Positions 1 through 10,783 of a stretch of DNA of 64,000 bases are shown piece after piece. Under the pieces are notes generated by a model that was given only the letters and a program-made list of their open reading frames with translations, ran no database searches and had not been told where the DNA came from. Numbering within the stretch: the stretch's first letter is position 1; every line of letters begins with the position of its first letter. The position numbers were made by a program, and so were the translations under genes. Source of the stretch: Bipolaris cookei (lineage: Eukaryota; Ascomycota; Dothideomycetes; Pleosporales; Pleosporaceae); NCBI GenBank assembly GCA_002286855.1, contig NRSV01000011.1, forward strand, positions 248,001-312,000, in the 5' to 3' direction.

Positions 1-50
1 AAAGCATGAGTCAATTGTGTTATGTGAGATCGGTGGCTGTTGTGGCATAC

Positions 51-339
51 CTCTGGAAGTGTCTTGCACACAACGCTAGGCGCATTGTGCTTTTGGAGGC
101 CCTTCAAGGCCTCTGAGAACTCGGACTCGGTCGAGAGGGAAGGAACAACCGATACAATTACATCAGAGGCCTGGTGGGCGATACGGGCCACTGCAAACGA
201 ATCGAGTTAGTATGAATCATCATGTTAAAAAAAGTAAAAAGTGGGTGTTCCCAATGGGGGGTGTTGGGGTAGAACAATGATGGGGCGCGTAGTTGCGGGG
301 GAACATACCGGCCTCTCCTGCAGTCGAAATCGAGCCCAT
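51..339 (-). CDS. 5' end of an unidentified protein-coding gene, cut off by the window edge
   Basis: Two in-frame exons can be built on the minus strand: 309-339 (starting ATG, MGSISTAGEA) and 51-190, giving 57 codons. The 118-nt intron 191-308 begins GTATGT, has a good branch point (ATACTAAC) and ends TTTGCAG. A GTATGC donor follows codon 57 at position 50, so the gene should continue beyond base 1. The product contains AHQASDVIVSVVPSLSTE and SVVCKTLPE, which read like a globular protein, but I do not recognise the family. It faces away from the FAD synthase gene, from which it is separated by about 660 bp. The exon structure is well supported; the function is unknown. Confidence 0.6.
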
Positions 340-999
340 GTTGACTGCAGCGCTGCAAAGTAGACAATAACAACGAGGGAATGATTATGTGGGAGACGAG
401 CAGTAGTAATAGTAGTCGAGCTTCGGGCCGTCGGCGACAGTCCTCATAATCGGCGACAGCGGCAGTGGAAAAATTCCCTTTAAGAGGTCATGACAAGGTA
501 CGCCGAAAGCACGCAATATTTTAGTGCAATTCAGCGTCTGGGGCGACGTCGGACAGGCGGCGAATCAGATGCTGGTAGATTGTAGCTCGGGGTACCTGAT
601 CCGACTAGGCTGGGACGGCAGACTCGAGGCGAGGCCAGAGTCGGCATCATCTGTCAAATTCCTATCCGCAGAGCGGCCTTGGGGAAGGGTGGGAGTGCCG
701 TATGTTCACCGTCAGTGCAATTCGCCATGGCATGCTTACTTTGCCCTTCTCTGAGTGGTCGGCCGGTATCAATGGCGCTAGACCTTATTTGGACGTACCG
801 AGGATAGCAGCCGTTATCGATAAGCGAGGGTAGCCAACCTCCACCTGTTCGGCTTGCAGGCAGTGTGACATACTGGCATCATGTGGTCTGAAACAGCACA
901 GCACTCTCCGTACGACCAATCGTCGACACGGCTCTTCTCCTCCTGCTTCCGTAACCGCTTTCATCCGTGCCGGATGTCGACATTAGCGCGCCTATCGCA
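340..999. promoter_or_regulatory. Intergenic region between two divergent genes
   Basis: This 660-bp stretch separates the left-edge gene (minus) from FAD synthase (plus) and must hold both promoters. A 76-codon open frame at 524-754 has no recognisable motif and no clear start, so I do not call it a gene. No other structure was seen. Confidence 0.4.
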
Positions 1000-1938
1000 A
1001 TGAAGTCTGCCTCTCCATTTCCAGATCCCCTCGTCTCCGACATCCCGCTGCCCCTGCGTCAGTTGTGCGCCCGCATCAACGACCGCATAACCGCCTTTCT
1101 CAACACCCAGAATGTATCCCAACGCGTAAAGAACGTGCAAAAGCAGACGCAGACATCGCTGCAAGTACTCGCTGAGGCCTTGGACCGCTATACGTGCGTC
1201 TTGATAATGTGAGGCTCATACGCCTGTTTGGCTGACACCCATCCAGTCTCCCTGAGCTCTCTCTATCCTATAATGGCGGCAAGGACTGTCTTGTCCTGCT
1301 CATACTCTACCTCTGCGCCATACACCGCCGCGGCTTGACCAAATCTCCGGATATCTTGTCCAGCCCTGAGACCGTTGTGCAGTGCGTCTACATTCAAGAC
1401 GCACATCCCTTTCCAGAGGTTGAGGAGTTTGTCGCACACAGTAGCAAGATATATTCGCTATCTTTGTTGGAATATGCGAAACCCATGAAAGCCGCCTTTG
1501 CCGACTATCTGCGAGACCAGCCCTCCGTCAAGGCGATACTCGTCGGCACCCGTCGGACCGACCCGCATGGCGAACACTTGAAGCATTTTGATCCAACCGA
1601 TTCAGGATGGCCTGCGTTCGTGCGGATACATCCGGTCATAGACTGGCATTATGCCGAGATATGGACAGTATGTGCATATTCATCTCAACTCGCTCTGCTT
1701 GATTGACACTGTACAGTTTATACGATACCTCAACATACCGTACTGTTCTCTCTATGATCTTGGATACACCTCATTAGGTGGGACCACCGATACACACCCA
1801 AACCCCAAGCTGGAGCAGCAGCCATCTCACCAACAATCATTGGAAGCTGAGAGTGAGAATGAGACATCAAAGCCCAAGTTTAGACCAGCCTATGAGCTGA
1901 TAGATGATTATGAAGAGCGACTAGGGAGGGATAAATAG
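1000..1938 (+). CDS. FAD1: FAD synthase (FMN adenylyltransferase), PAPS-reductase-like fold
   Basis: Predicted to transfer AMP from ATP to FMN, making FAD in the cytosol. Exons 1000-1193, 1247-1667 and 1717-1938 give 278 aa. Exon 2 opens with the nucleotide-binding P-loop-like motif SLSYNGGKDC (about residues 70-79) typical of eukaryotic FAD synthases. It continues with VGTRRTDPHGE, then HPVIDWHYAEIWTF across intron 2, and YCSLYDLGYTSLGG, the conserved substrate-binding block. The C-terminus (FRPAYELIDDYEERLGR) also matches the family. Introns are 53 and 49 nt with GTGCGT and GTATGT donors. The first ATG in frame is at 1000; an in-frame GTG at 967 follows closely on a stop and is not used. 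Length fits fungal Fad1 (about 270-310 aa). The call is secure from motif order alone. Confidence 0.93.
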
Positions 1939-2576
1939 ATACCAAAACGCATAAGCGATTCGCATCTATACGTTGCCATAGACAATGCATCATTAATATA
2001 TAGATTTTCGCATCGTTCCATGTTCCAGGGATAAATAGCACATTGTGCTCTTGCTTTCGAAAGGATTTGGGAAGGTGATCATCACGGTGACCTCTACCAC
2101 CATATCCAATAGCCAAACATCCAGATTCTTCATGCAGTGGAAGGTATAGATACCTGAGGGTGGATTTGCCATGGTTGACTTTTGTGCTCGCCAACTTTCA
2201 GCAATCACGCAACTGTTAGGCAGATACGCTCCACTGACCTACGTCTAGGTTACACGCCGCGATCAGCAGCAAACAGTACGCGAAGCAACGATTGGCATAG
2301 TTCATCTAATTCTGCACATTATAGTAGAGACTAATGCGTAGAATGTATGCAAGAACATATTGGCAACATATCTACAGTTTCGTGACCAGCGAACGAAGAG
2401 CTAGGCCGCCGACATGGTAACTGTAGCATTTAGTTCCTAATATGGTAAACACACCCCTTTCTATATTACCGAATCTGCTATAAGAGGTTACCGTCTTGCT
2501 CGGATTGAACTTAAAGAACCAGCATACCCATAGCGACATAGCGTTGGAGTAGGTTTCAGACTACCCAACACACTCC
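1939..2576. other. Intergenic, no gene seen
   Basis: Between the FAD synthase stop and the secreted-protein start. The only open frames (minus strand 1880-2208) overlap the FAD1 end and show no motifs. It presumably holds the FAD1 terminator and the promoter of the next gene. Confidence 0.4.
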
Positions 2577-3346
2577 ATGACTTTCCTAATTTCTTTCTTC
2601 TTGCCTATCCTACTAGCACTCAACCACCACGCAATTGCCTTCCCCGCCGAAGCCCACGAACTCATTCCGGGCCCCGGCCTCCCTAGCCTCGCATCACTAA
2701 ATCTAACTACATCCGATATCGTCAATCTACCTCTGCCCATTATACCCACAGGTAAACCCTCTACCACAGCCCCGTAACTCGTACATACATATATATAGAG
2801 AGAGAGAGACTGTCAAACTAACCTTTCCCAAATTTTTTCCCCAGACCAAGAAGCCGGCGGGAGAGAACCCCAAAAAAAACCCCAATGCGGACCTGAAGAC
2901 GCGTACACGAACGTCGCGAGTCTTATCCACTGCTACAAGTATATACGCAGATTAGTTACTGAGCCTTGCGAGTTCAGGCTCCACAAAGTGAAGACGCTGT
3001 GTCGCGTTGGGGGTGTTGGTGTTGTTGGGATAGGGATTGGGAAGGAGGTTGAGAGGAGTTATTGGTCAGTCTATTTTGCAGTCAAGGTTCTTGCATGTCC
3101 ACGTGCGGAAAAGCATAGTGGATATATGGCAAGTTTTTCGGAGTGGATGGCTGACGTATTTGGATGTTTAGTTCGGATGTGGCGTTGGGACTCCTTACTG
3201 TTATCGATGGCTGTACGAGACCCGATATGAGTGCTGCAGGCTTTGCTGCTGCGAATGGGAATGGGAACATTATAGTTGGGGGGGGGGGGGGGGGGACAAG
3301 AGTGGATTATGTTATCCATATAAAGGGCATGGAAGCATGGGGTTGA
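2577..3346 (+). CDS. Small secreted protein with Gly-rich tail encoded by a G homopolymer
   Basis: Exons 2577-2751, 2845-3064 and 3172-3346 join in frame to 189 aa. Introns are 93 nt (GTAAAC...CCCCAG) and 107 nt (GTCAGT...TTTAG). The N-terminus MTFLISFFLPILLALNHHAI followed by AFPAEA is a typical signal peptide. The mature part has five cysteines (QCGPEDAY, LIHCYKY, EPCEF, TLCRVG, IDGCTRP) plus a sixth codon split by intron 2 (Y-C-SDVALGLL). The block DVALGLLTVIDGCTRPD then SAAGFAAANGNGN recalls a family of ascomycete small secreted proteins of unknown function; that is memory of a pattern, not a search. Bases 3278-3295 are 18 consecutive Gs encoding six glycines just before the C-terminus, so a one-base slip would replace the last 14 residues. 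Function unknown; an extracellular or host-interaction role is inference. Confidence 0.7.
3278..3295 (+). repeat. 18-bp poly-G tract inside a coding exon
   Basis: An uninterrupted run of 18 G within exon 3 of the secreted-protein gene, in frame as six GGG glycine codons. It is the longest homopolymer in the window; other G/C runs of 11-14 bp (near 34179, 56410, 60897 and 61469) lie in an intron or between genes. Confidence 0.9.
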
Positions 3347-3681
3347 TTAGATTTATGTACCTTGTTGACAGTGGGAGATATTGTGGTGGTTTTCACTTGA
3401 ACAAGACGCTTTTTGCATTGATCCTATCATGTTACGCGAGTTGAATGGCCTGACTATCGTTTCATGGGATATGATTGCAACTTCGAGACACTTGAGTATT
3501 TGATGGTTTTGTATAGATTGTTACTTTGGCTATTTACAGTAGCGTAGATGTTACGGCGCTAGCTGAGATAACGGTAGGCCGGCAGTTTCTAGGATTCTAA
3601 GGGCTAGGTACAGGAAGCTGGAAACCACTGGGTGGATGCTAGGACCACGGCGCCAGCTGAGGTAGCTGGCGCGTAGCTGTC
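3347..3681. other. Intergenic, edge of a decayed transposon
   Basis: No gene. Near 3557-3665 the sequence repeats GGCGC(T/C)AGCTGAG-like words, which may belong to the 5' end of the broken transposon that follows. I could not define terminal inverted repeats. Confidence 0.35.
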
Positions 3682-4372
3682 ATGGCCAATTCTTTGCGTG
3701 CTGAGCGCAATCTAGGCCAGGTTGGCCCAAGATGGCCCAGTACATTCATTAAGCGCCAATCAAAACTCCAAGTAGAGCCCAATCACAAGCACGACTACAA
3801 GAGAGTTCTCTGCGAAGATCCCGCGACTATTCAAGCCTGGTTCCAGCTGGTAGCTGATACGAAAGCTAAGTACAGCGTACAGAACGAGGACACGTACAAC
3901 TTTGGTGAGACTGGCTTCATGATGGGCATAATATCAACAGGGGTCGTTGTCACGTCTTCAGAGAGACGAGGACGACCAAAGTCAGTCCATTCAGGCAATC
4001 GCGAGTGGACTACAATCATTCAGGGCATCAATGCGACAGGATGGGCTATTCCGCCCCATATTGTCTTCAAAGGGCACCATCACCTCTCTACCCCAAAAGG
4101 AGATTACTGGGCTTCGAGCAGCAAATAAGGCTGCTACGCGACGTAAATCGCATAAAAGAAAGCGTGTTAAGACAAGAGGGTCCTTAATAGTAAGGGATGG
4201 CCAGCGTAGGGTTACTCTACAGGAGTTTGGGGCGCGTAGTGATGGGAAGAGGGCAAAGAGGCAGGTGCGCGCTAAAGAGAGTAAACCATCCCAAAGACGC
4301 TGTGGACGCTGCCGTAAGACGGGGCACAACGCACAAACATGTAAACAAGTAGTAGAAGTAGACCCTAAATGA
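3682..4372 (+). pseudogene. Decayed Fot1/pogo-type transposase (DDE_1 family) with internal deletion
   Basis: The first part (3682-4128) reads as the middle of a pogo-type transposase: GPRWPSTFIKRQ, a DNA-binding to catalytic linker, then TYNFGETGFMMGI and GNREWTTIIQGINATGWAIPP. In the family the YNFDETGF aspartate is the first catalytic residue; here it is glycine, so the enzyme would be dead. After HHHLSTPKGD the catalytic core is missing. The C-terminal tail resumes in another frame (to 4372), with KRKRVKTRG and a CCHC zinc-knuckle CGRCRKTGHNAQTC typical of the tails of these transposases. The start and much of the N-terminal HTH region are also absent. I see it as a relic with a deletion, a frame change and a lost catalytic residue. 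Confidence 0.8.
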
Positions 4373-6625
4373 TATCTTGTATTGCATTACACAATATAGG
4401 ACCAAAGTGGGCCATTCTGCGCTATAATGTGGTAGTTTTGGTGTGGTCTTGGCAAAAGTGGGCGGCCAACCCGTGAGGTACGTTACGTTATCAGTTGTTG
4501 TTTCCTTTTTCCATACCTTACATTATATCCATGTCTTAACAGAGGCTTACCACACACACTCTGCTACCCCGAAGAGGGGCAACACAGTCAGCGACGGTCC
4601 GGAGAGAGAAGGGGAAGAGAACAGCAGTAGGCAGTTATAGAAGTTTTTAAGCAGGGAGACCTGCTATGTTTGCTCTACTTTCATAAAAGAAAAAAAAGTG
4701 TTCATAGGCCCGTAAGGGAACCAGATAGCACTTTAAATTGATTGATTTAATTTATATCCATGTCTGACTACCCTTCGGGCCTTCACTTACCTTGCTCGCT
4801 GATTGCTCCATCACAATGTCTCTGCCGATCTCCATATATGCACATTACCACTTCACATTGTTTCAAGCTCCTCTCAAGGGGACGATCTTTTTGGACTTGC
4901 AGTACCTGCTCTCTTCTTTATTAGAAAGGCTCTTCACTGCATGACCATCCACGCATATGTAAATGGATAGTTTTACGAACATGCTAATTGCCATGGGTCT
5001 ATCTACGCAAAATGATGTGGGCCGCGTAAAGTAGTAGCATGATGTTCGTTGAAGGCTGTTTAACAATTAGGCTGATTGTTCAGATAAGCAAGGTCTCGAC
5101 TACCAATCGGTAATCAAGTACTGAGATCATGGCTTGATTGATGCTTGTTGCACGCGTAGGTGCAGTGAATTGATGTGTGCATTGTTTTGTGTATTGCTCT
5201 CTACAACTGTCTTTTGTACACGACCATTGCAGGGGCTTGTTACATGTAGAATATCAACATACATCGGCTGTAATTCATGCCGATATATCCTGGCCTAGTG
5301 TGCGACGATACTCGATATGGAAGGAGATACGGGGAAGGAAAACATCTTGTAGCAGATATATTATACATGGTAACCAGCTTCCTATACAGTGAACCAAGAA
5401 TTTTACAAAGTCACTAGCATACTTATTCTAAGCGATACCCTTGTCAAATTGTGATTGCTTGTCAAAGATGGGATTGTGTTTGATGATGAAGTGGTGATTG
5501 ATTGATTAATAGGACACGTAGCGCGTCTCGTGAACTCGATTTATTGCTTACGTCACGTGACTCAAAGCACTTGCTATTGTAGCTTGGGGCAGGCTGGATT
5601 CTGCGACTTCTGCTACTACTATCTGACAACCCTAGGGACCCTGATTAGCGAAACCACAAGATGTAGGATTTTGGTCGCCCAATCATGTATTTCGTTGGCA
5701 ATTTGTGCAGTTCATGCAAACAACGGGTTCGACTGTGACGGTGTTCGGGTCCTTGGTGTTTTTTGGCATAGTTTGTAACCCTAACAAATGACGACAAGAC
5801 TCACTACTGCAAGTGTCCTGCCGGCAAGGACATGCGTGTGGACGCATTGCCACCTGGTACAAGCCACTATGTTAGAGCATCAAAGAAAACTCCGAACAGT
5901 GGCAACTATTGACCAAACAGGTCGTTGGCAATAAACGAGTTGCCTACATAGGCATTGAGGCTTGGTGGTCATGCGATGCGATAGCATCCACGGGGAAACC
6001 TCCGATAGGGTCTAGAAATTCGGAACTGTCACCAAGCCATCTTGTTCGATAGTGGAAGCAAAGGGCTTTGGTCGACAACCAAGCATTGAGGCGTGTTCCT
6101 TGTGCTAAATATGTGTCGCCCTAGGGTTCAGGGCTGATGCGGGCCCGTCGGTTAGGCCTCCGCCATTAAAATCGATCGCCCCCGCACTGTCTACACTATC
6201 TTTAGCTCCACAAGGCGTAGGCGTGCGTTAGCGTACGGCTAGTCAATGCAGTTCCGCCCCCATTAGGTTGCGAAGTCGTGTGACAATTGCGGACTATTGT
6301 ACCGCATGCAAACATAAGACGCAGCGGACAAAATCTGGGCTGGCTTTCGCGATAACGGCTCATTGGATGGGTTTGGTTCCAGAGCCTTTGAGAAGAGGGT
6401 TTCCCGTCATCTCCTTCGCACAACGAAGGACATCGCGGTGTTTGAACGATTTGTTTCCAAGACCCACATTCCCATTGGATCTCTCACATTTCCTTAGTGC
6501 TTGTCCTGGTAATGATCCAAAGTAATATTTGTAACGTCTAAGGCTCTAATCTACGAAATCATATATAACTATAATTAGAAAGTAGTGGAAACAAATTCCA
6601 AATTCCAAACTCTGAAAACACAGGA
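4373..6625. other. Gene-poor stretch of 2.2 kb
   Basis: No complete gene found on either strand. Bases up to about 4500 probably belong to the 3' end of the decayed transposon. A short coding-like fragment at 5772-5912 is listed separately. The rest lacks long open frames, splice-linked exons or repeats I can identify. The right end carries the 3' flank of the multicopper oxidase gene. Confidence 0.4.
5772..5912 (+). pseudogene. Possible remnant of a small Cys-containing protein gene
   Basis: A 47-codon frame ending in TGA reads FVTLTNDDKTHYCKCPAG and, a little later, RVDALPPGTSHYVRASKK. This looks like real protein with a CxC motif, but upstream frames carry stops and no start codon or clear exon can be linked. 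It may be the last exon of a decayed secreted-protein gene. Very tentative. Confidence 0.25.
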
Positions 6626-8497
6626 TCAAGCATCTTTCTTGTGGTCAAAGTAGTGATACGCAACTGGTGGCGATTCGCTGTCGCCGTACGCGTTTCCACC
6701 ATAGCTCAGATACCCCTCGGCGCCCTTGTAAGGAAGCGTTGCAATATCCTTGTAGTCGCCGAACACCCAAGCGCTCTGCATACCCATCGTCATGTGTGGG
6801 ATAATGTGACAATGCAGCATCCAGACTCCTGCGGCCTCAACACGTATTCTCCAGGCCCTCCACGAATGCACCTCTCCAGCCACACCCTTGGGAGAGTACC
6901 GGTACAAAAGTGTAGTATCACGTAGAACAGGGTTGTAGTTTGCCAGCTTCTTCTCATGCTCAACAGGATCGTATTTCCCCTTTCCGGTTCCGGCGTCGAA
7001 GTAGTGCTTACCGTGGAGATGCATGGGATGGTAATCCACCCCACCGTTATTGTTGACTAAACTTCCTGTGTTTTCGAGGATGATCTCGAGAACCTCTCCA
7101 AGCTTAGCAGGCCAAGTAAGAGTAATCGGGTCCCAGTCGTTGTTTGCGAGTGCCGCGGTGTAGTTTGGCATGGCAATCGGCCCATTTTTGTAAATATCTA
7201 CCAGGTACGGGGGGCTGTTTTCCGGAGCATTTTCTGTCCAATTCAGGCCGTCCATTTGCCAAACAGTTGCGCCTTTCATGATCTGCTGATTGGTGATGTG
7301 GATGCGTCGCGTCACCTCGGATGCCTTCGGGAAGTTGTTAGGGACCAAAGGCTCCAATGCGTACTCGAGGAAGTCGTATGTGTTGTTGGGGAGAACGAGA
7401 GGATTTGTCGTAGGCCGAGTAGTAATCTGGTTTCCGTTGATCTTGGGGTAGCGCAGAATGCCAAATCCAGTGTAGACTGCAGGTCGGTCTTTCGTCTCAA
7501 ACTGAATGTAGTAATCAGTCTTGCCTGAAGCATTAAGCTCTGCTGCCGTCTTTGTACGAAAGAGTGCATCGAAGCGCTGCCCAGTTGCTACCTGCATGTG
7601 GTCGATCGGATATGGTTGCGTGTAATGGCCATCTGCTGCAATCACTTCGAAGTTGGAATGGCCCTCGATGGCCAGTGAAACCATAGATATAGCCCCCGCA
7701 CCTATAAATCTAAAGCGGTAGACTTTTCCAGGCTCTACGTCAATAACTGGGAGCTGACAGTCTCCCTGACCAACCGTTGCATTTCTTGTCACACCAACAC
7801 CGTTGATCAGTACCGCATCTACTTCACCAACCCAGACAAATGGAATTGCCGTAAGACCTTGCTCCAATACTTGATCACTCTTCTTGTAGTAGTCTTGGAG
7901 GAAGACAAATCGCTCTTCGTCATACAGAATTGGGGGTAATCCGAAGTCCTCAACGATGAGCGGTCCAGCAGCAGAGATGGCTTGGAGACCGATATGTGAG
8001 TGGTAGAAGTATGACCCCGCATCTTCCTGTTCGGGATGTATCTCATAATCGAAACACTTGTGGGGTGCAATTGGCCACTGGCTGACGGGGGATCCATCAC
8101 TGAATGGCGCTGTACGTTGAGTGAGACCATGCCAATGCTGAATTGTGTTAGACATAGCTTTGAAGATATGCAACAATACTCATACCATAGTCGTGTTGAA
8201 TTTATCCATGTTGTTGCAGACCCTCACCCAGCTCGTTTTCCCAGCTGGTAGTCGTAGCGCCGGTCCAGGGGACGTGCCATTGACCAACACAGACATGCGC
8301 TGCTCGCATGCTACATTTTGGAGTTCGTATGTGACTGAAAGATAGAAATCGGGGTGGAAACGATCGCCATGGGTGACCAAGCCGGTGGTATTCGCAATAG
8401 CGATACCATTGTTCCGTTTGTTTTTACACGGTTCCTCATTGCCCGCTACTGAATGGGCCGTCGCCAATAGTAAACCAATCGCAAGTCGGAAAAACAT
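6626..8497 (-). CDS. Secreted multicopper oxidase, fungal ascorbate-oxidase-like
   Basis: Oxidises a reducing substrate while reducing oxygen to water; probably extracellular. Exons 8186-8497 and 6626-8137 (48-nt intron, GTATGA...TTCAG) give 607 aa. A signal peptide (MFFRLAIGLLLATAHSVAG) is followed by three cupredoxin domains. All four copper-binding blocks are present: HWHG (residues 105-108, directly after the intron), YHSHIG (H150, H152), HPMHLHGKHYF, and the T1/T2/T3 block LHCHIIPHMTMGMQ with Met as axial T1 ligand. The last block resembles the fungal-type L-ascorbate oxidase subgroup more than true ascomycete laccases, and the C-terminus ends DHKKDA without the DSGL-type plug of laccases. 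There are several NxT/S glycosylation sites. It stands alone, with no pathway neighbours. Family assignment is firm; the substrate is not known. Confidence 0.9.
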
Positions 8498-9234
8498 ATT
8501 AAATGAGTGGGTTGAGAAGTGAGAATAATGTGCTCAGGGTTTACTAGTTATATGCATTAAGTACAATCATTACAAATAAAGACTGCTATAGTTAGCCCTC
8601 CACATTCTGACCACCTGATGGGTACATCTGCCTGTCGATCAGCTTGTTACGACAGTGCCTCAACAACCCTAACGCTAGTAGCAGTAGGCCAGTATATGGG
8701 CCCGCCGGATACAGGCGCCCCCCCAGGACCCACCGAGGTTGTGCCGACGATCCTGCCGTCTAGCGTGTATCCTCGCATCTCAGGTTCTTTAAAATCACAT
8801 ATTTTACAATCCCTTTTCGTAGATACTGAAAGTACAACCGATCATTGAAGTCATGTTGGTCCTACCTAGAGCATGCAGTTGTTGCACAGTCGTCACATCA
8901 AAATTCTCATGTTATTTAAGTACTGTCTAGTAGGTAAACTTTGAGTTCGGACCGAAGAAACGTCCCGAGTTTCGTGCGGTCATGTCGTCGCAAACACCGG
9001 TAATTTTCCAATAAACAGACATGGATGAATTGGGCCGTCATATTGAGCTAGTGGCCATATGCTTGACACCTAGTGATAGAAGTGTCGCTGCCCCACAAGC
9101 TTTGATCCAAACGTTCACCCCTTTATTGTCCGAAACTTCTCTACATATACTACATTCGCTTTACCACAGCACTTGCGACAGGTAATCCTTGTTGCCCACT
9201 CTCGTTTCCATTGGAATTCAATCCTATCGAAAGA
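8498..9234. other. Intergenic between divergent secreted-protein genes
   Basis: This region separates the multicopper oxidase (minus) from a small secreted protein (plus). A 76-codon frame at 8618-8848 shows nothing recognisable. No repeat seen. Confidence 0.4.
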
Positions 9235-9751
9235 ATGTTTAAGTTAATCGTCGTTTCGTTTTTGGCTATGCAAATGACAGCATTTGCGGCGCCACAACAG
9301 CAACCCGGATCTAGCGGCGTGCAAATTACGAGCTTAGAGAAGAACGCCACATCCACCGTCGGCTCTGGAAATGTGGCGGCCGGTGGTAATCTTGCGCCGT
9401 TTGGTGATATCGGCGTTGGCTGTGGCATCAACTGGAAGGCAAACACGTCTTACGGAGGTAAGCAGGTCGCCAGATTACGCAATTTACTGGAACTGACACC
9501 GCGTGTTAGGCGGACTTCAGGCCGGCTCTAGTGACTTTGGCCTGGGTAGTGGGTTCACCATAACCCCTGGACTCATTAGTATCGGTGCTGGTATTGGCAT
9601 AAATACAGCGAACGTAAGTGCCAGCATACAATTCACGGGTGCAAAGAATGGTAGCGTAGAGCTCGTGTTCGAAAGCACATCTCCCGTAGTGTGCATGCCC
9701 GGAACCAGGGACGGCAAATCCATCGTATCCTGCAAGACGATCAATGCTTAA
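9235..9751 (+). CDS. Small glycine-rich secreted protein of unknown function
   Basis: Exons 9235-9457 and 9510-9751 (52-nt intron, GTAAGC...GTTAG) give 154 aa. The chosen ATG begins MFKLIVVSFLAMQMTAFA followed by APQQQ, a clear signal peptide; an in-frame TTG at 9211 is not needed. The mature protein alternates glycine-rich segments (GNVAAGGNLAPFGDIGVG, SIGAGIGINTANVSAS) and has three cysteines (VGCGIN, VVCMPG, VSCKTI). The alternating small and hydrophobic residues suggest a beta-rich extracellular protein. Three rather than eight cysteines rules out a hydrophobin. I do not recognise the family. It is about 740 bp from the multicopper oxidase start and divergent from it; co-regulation is possible but unproven. 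Confidence 0.7.
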
Positions 9752-10073
9752 TGCAAGGCTTATACAAGCGTGATGTGGTATTGGTCAAGGATGCCTTGCA
9801 GATTTTTACGGACCTTTAGTAAGATCGAGAATAGCCAATCACCGCTCATTTCTGGATTTTGCCTCTATGTATCTATACCGAAAACTACTTAATAAGGACA
9901 TAATATTGGGTGGTTATACATACTTGAACTCTTCTTCAACAGAACACTCTTCCACGATAGATCTTGCATTCATTCTTTATTTAACATGGTCATTCTGTAT
10001 AAGATATCAGCTTTAGCACGGAACCATGAGCTCGGCGGTGGGCCCCACTACAGCTCTGGGACAGTTTAAGCAT
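9752..10073. other. Intergenic, no gene seen
   Basis: The 3' flank of the secreted protein and left flank of the MITE. No open frame or repeat of note. Confidence 0.4.
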
Positions 10074-10076
10074 TTA

Positions 10077-10480
10077 GGGCCTGTTCACTTCTCCGTTTTC
10101 CGTCTCCGTTTAGTTGCTCTTCTAAGCTTAGAGCTTCGACAGATGGGGGCTAGCCAACCTCAATTCAGATAAGACAGAAAACGGAGGGACTGTTCAGTTA
10201 GAGCTCTATTTTGTGCCCAGATTCAATCACGTAGTATGTTAGACTACTAGCACAGTCAGAAAATAGACCTCCATTTCGCCTTAAGAGGAGAAAATACAGA
10301 GCAAATTAGCACCAGACAAGTCCTGTTTTTAGAGTATAGGAGCGCTAATAAAATGGTGCTCCATTTAATAGCGTTGAGGCATTATTTTTCCAAACACAAT
10401 GCTATATCCAGCTCCGTTTTCTAGACGGAGCCCTGATTGGGTCCAGCAGACGAAAAACGGAAACGAAGGTGAACAGGCCC
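10077..10480. mobile_element. Tourist-like MITE (PIF/Harbinger type) with TTA target duplication
   Basis: This 404-bp non-coding element starts GGGCCTGTTCACTTCTCCGT and ends with the inverted GGTGAACAGGCCC. The terminal repeats are near perfect over 13 bp and continue imperfectly for about 35 bp (related CGTTTTCCGTCTCCGTTT-like words on both ends). It is flanked on both sides by TTA (10074-10076 and 10481-10483). The TTA duplication and GGGCCTGTT ends are the hallmarks of Tourist/PIF-Harbinger elements. No transposase frame is inside, so it would be non-autonomous. Confidence 0.8.
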
Positions 10481-10783
10481 TTATCTAAAGTTTAGCATTC
10501 TGACTTGGTGTTATACGAAAGGAACTTCCCTAGTGAGCTATATGGTATGACTGCCGTATTGATGACTTGGGCGAACAAGCCTTGGTTCGATAAAGTCACG
10601 ACTTGACTCGGGCATGAAGTAGGTTATACTACACCTATCTCGGTACCGGCGCCGATGCTGGAGAGTTCACTGGATCAGTCAGGACATTGGTCTTGTCGTA
10701 GCGGTACACCAAAGCAATAACGTAGTTCATAAGCAAGCGGCTCACGCCCCACCAGCGCGTCAACGTCGACACTACAGCGCGTT
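10481..10783. other. Short spacer between MITE and decayed transposase
   Basis: No coding signal; probably host DNA plus the 5' leader of the following transposon relic. Confidence 0.35.

Noticed and set aside
524..754. 76-codon open frame upstream of FAD synthase
   Set aside because: It begins with a non-ATG codon, has no motif and lies in a divergent promoter region.
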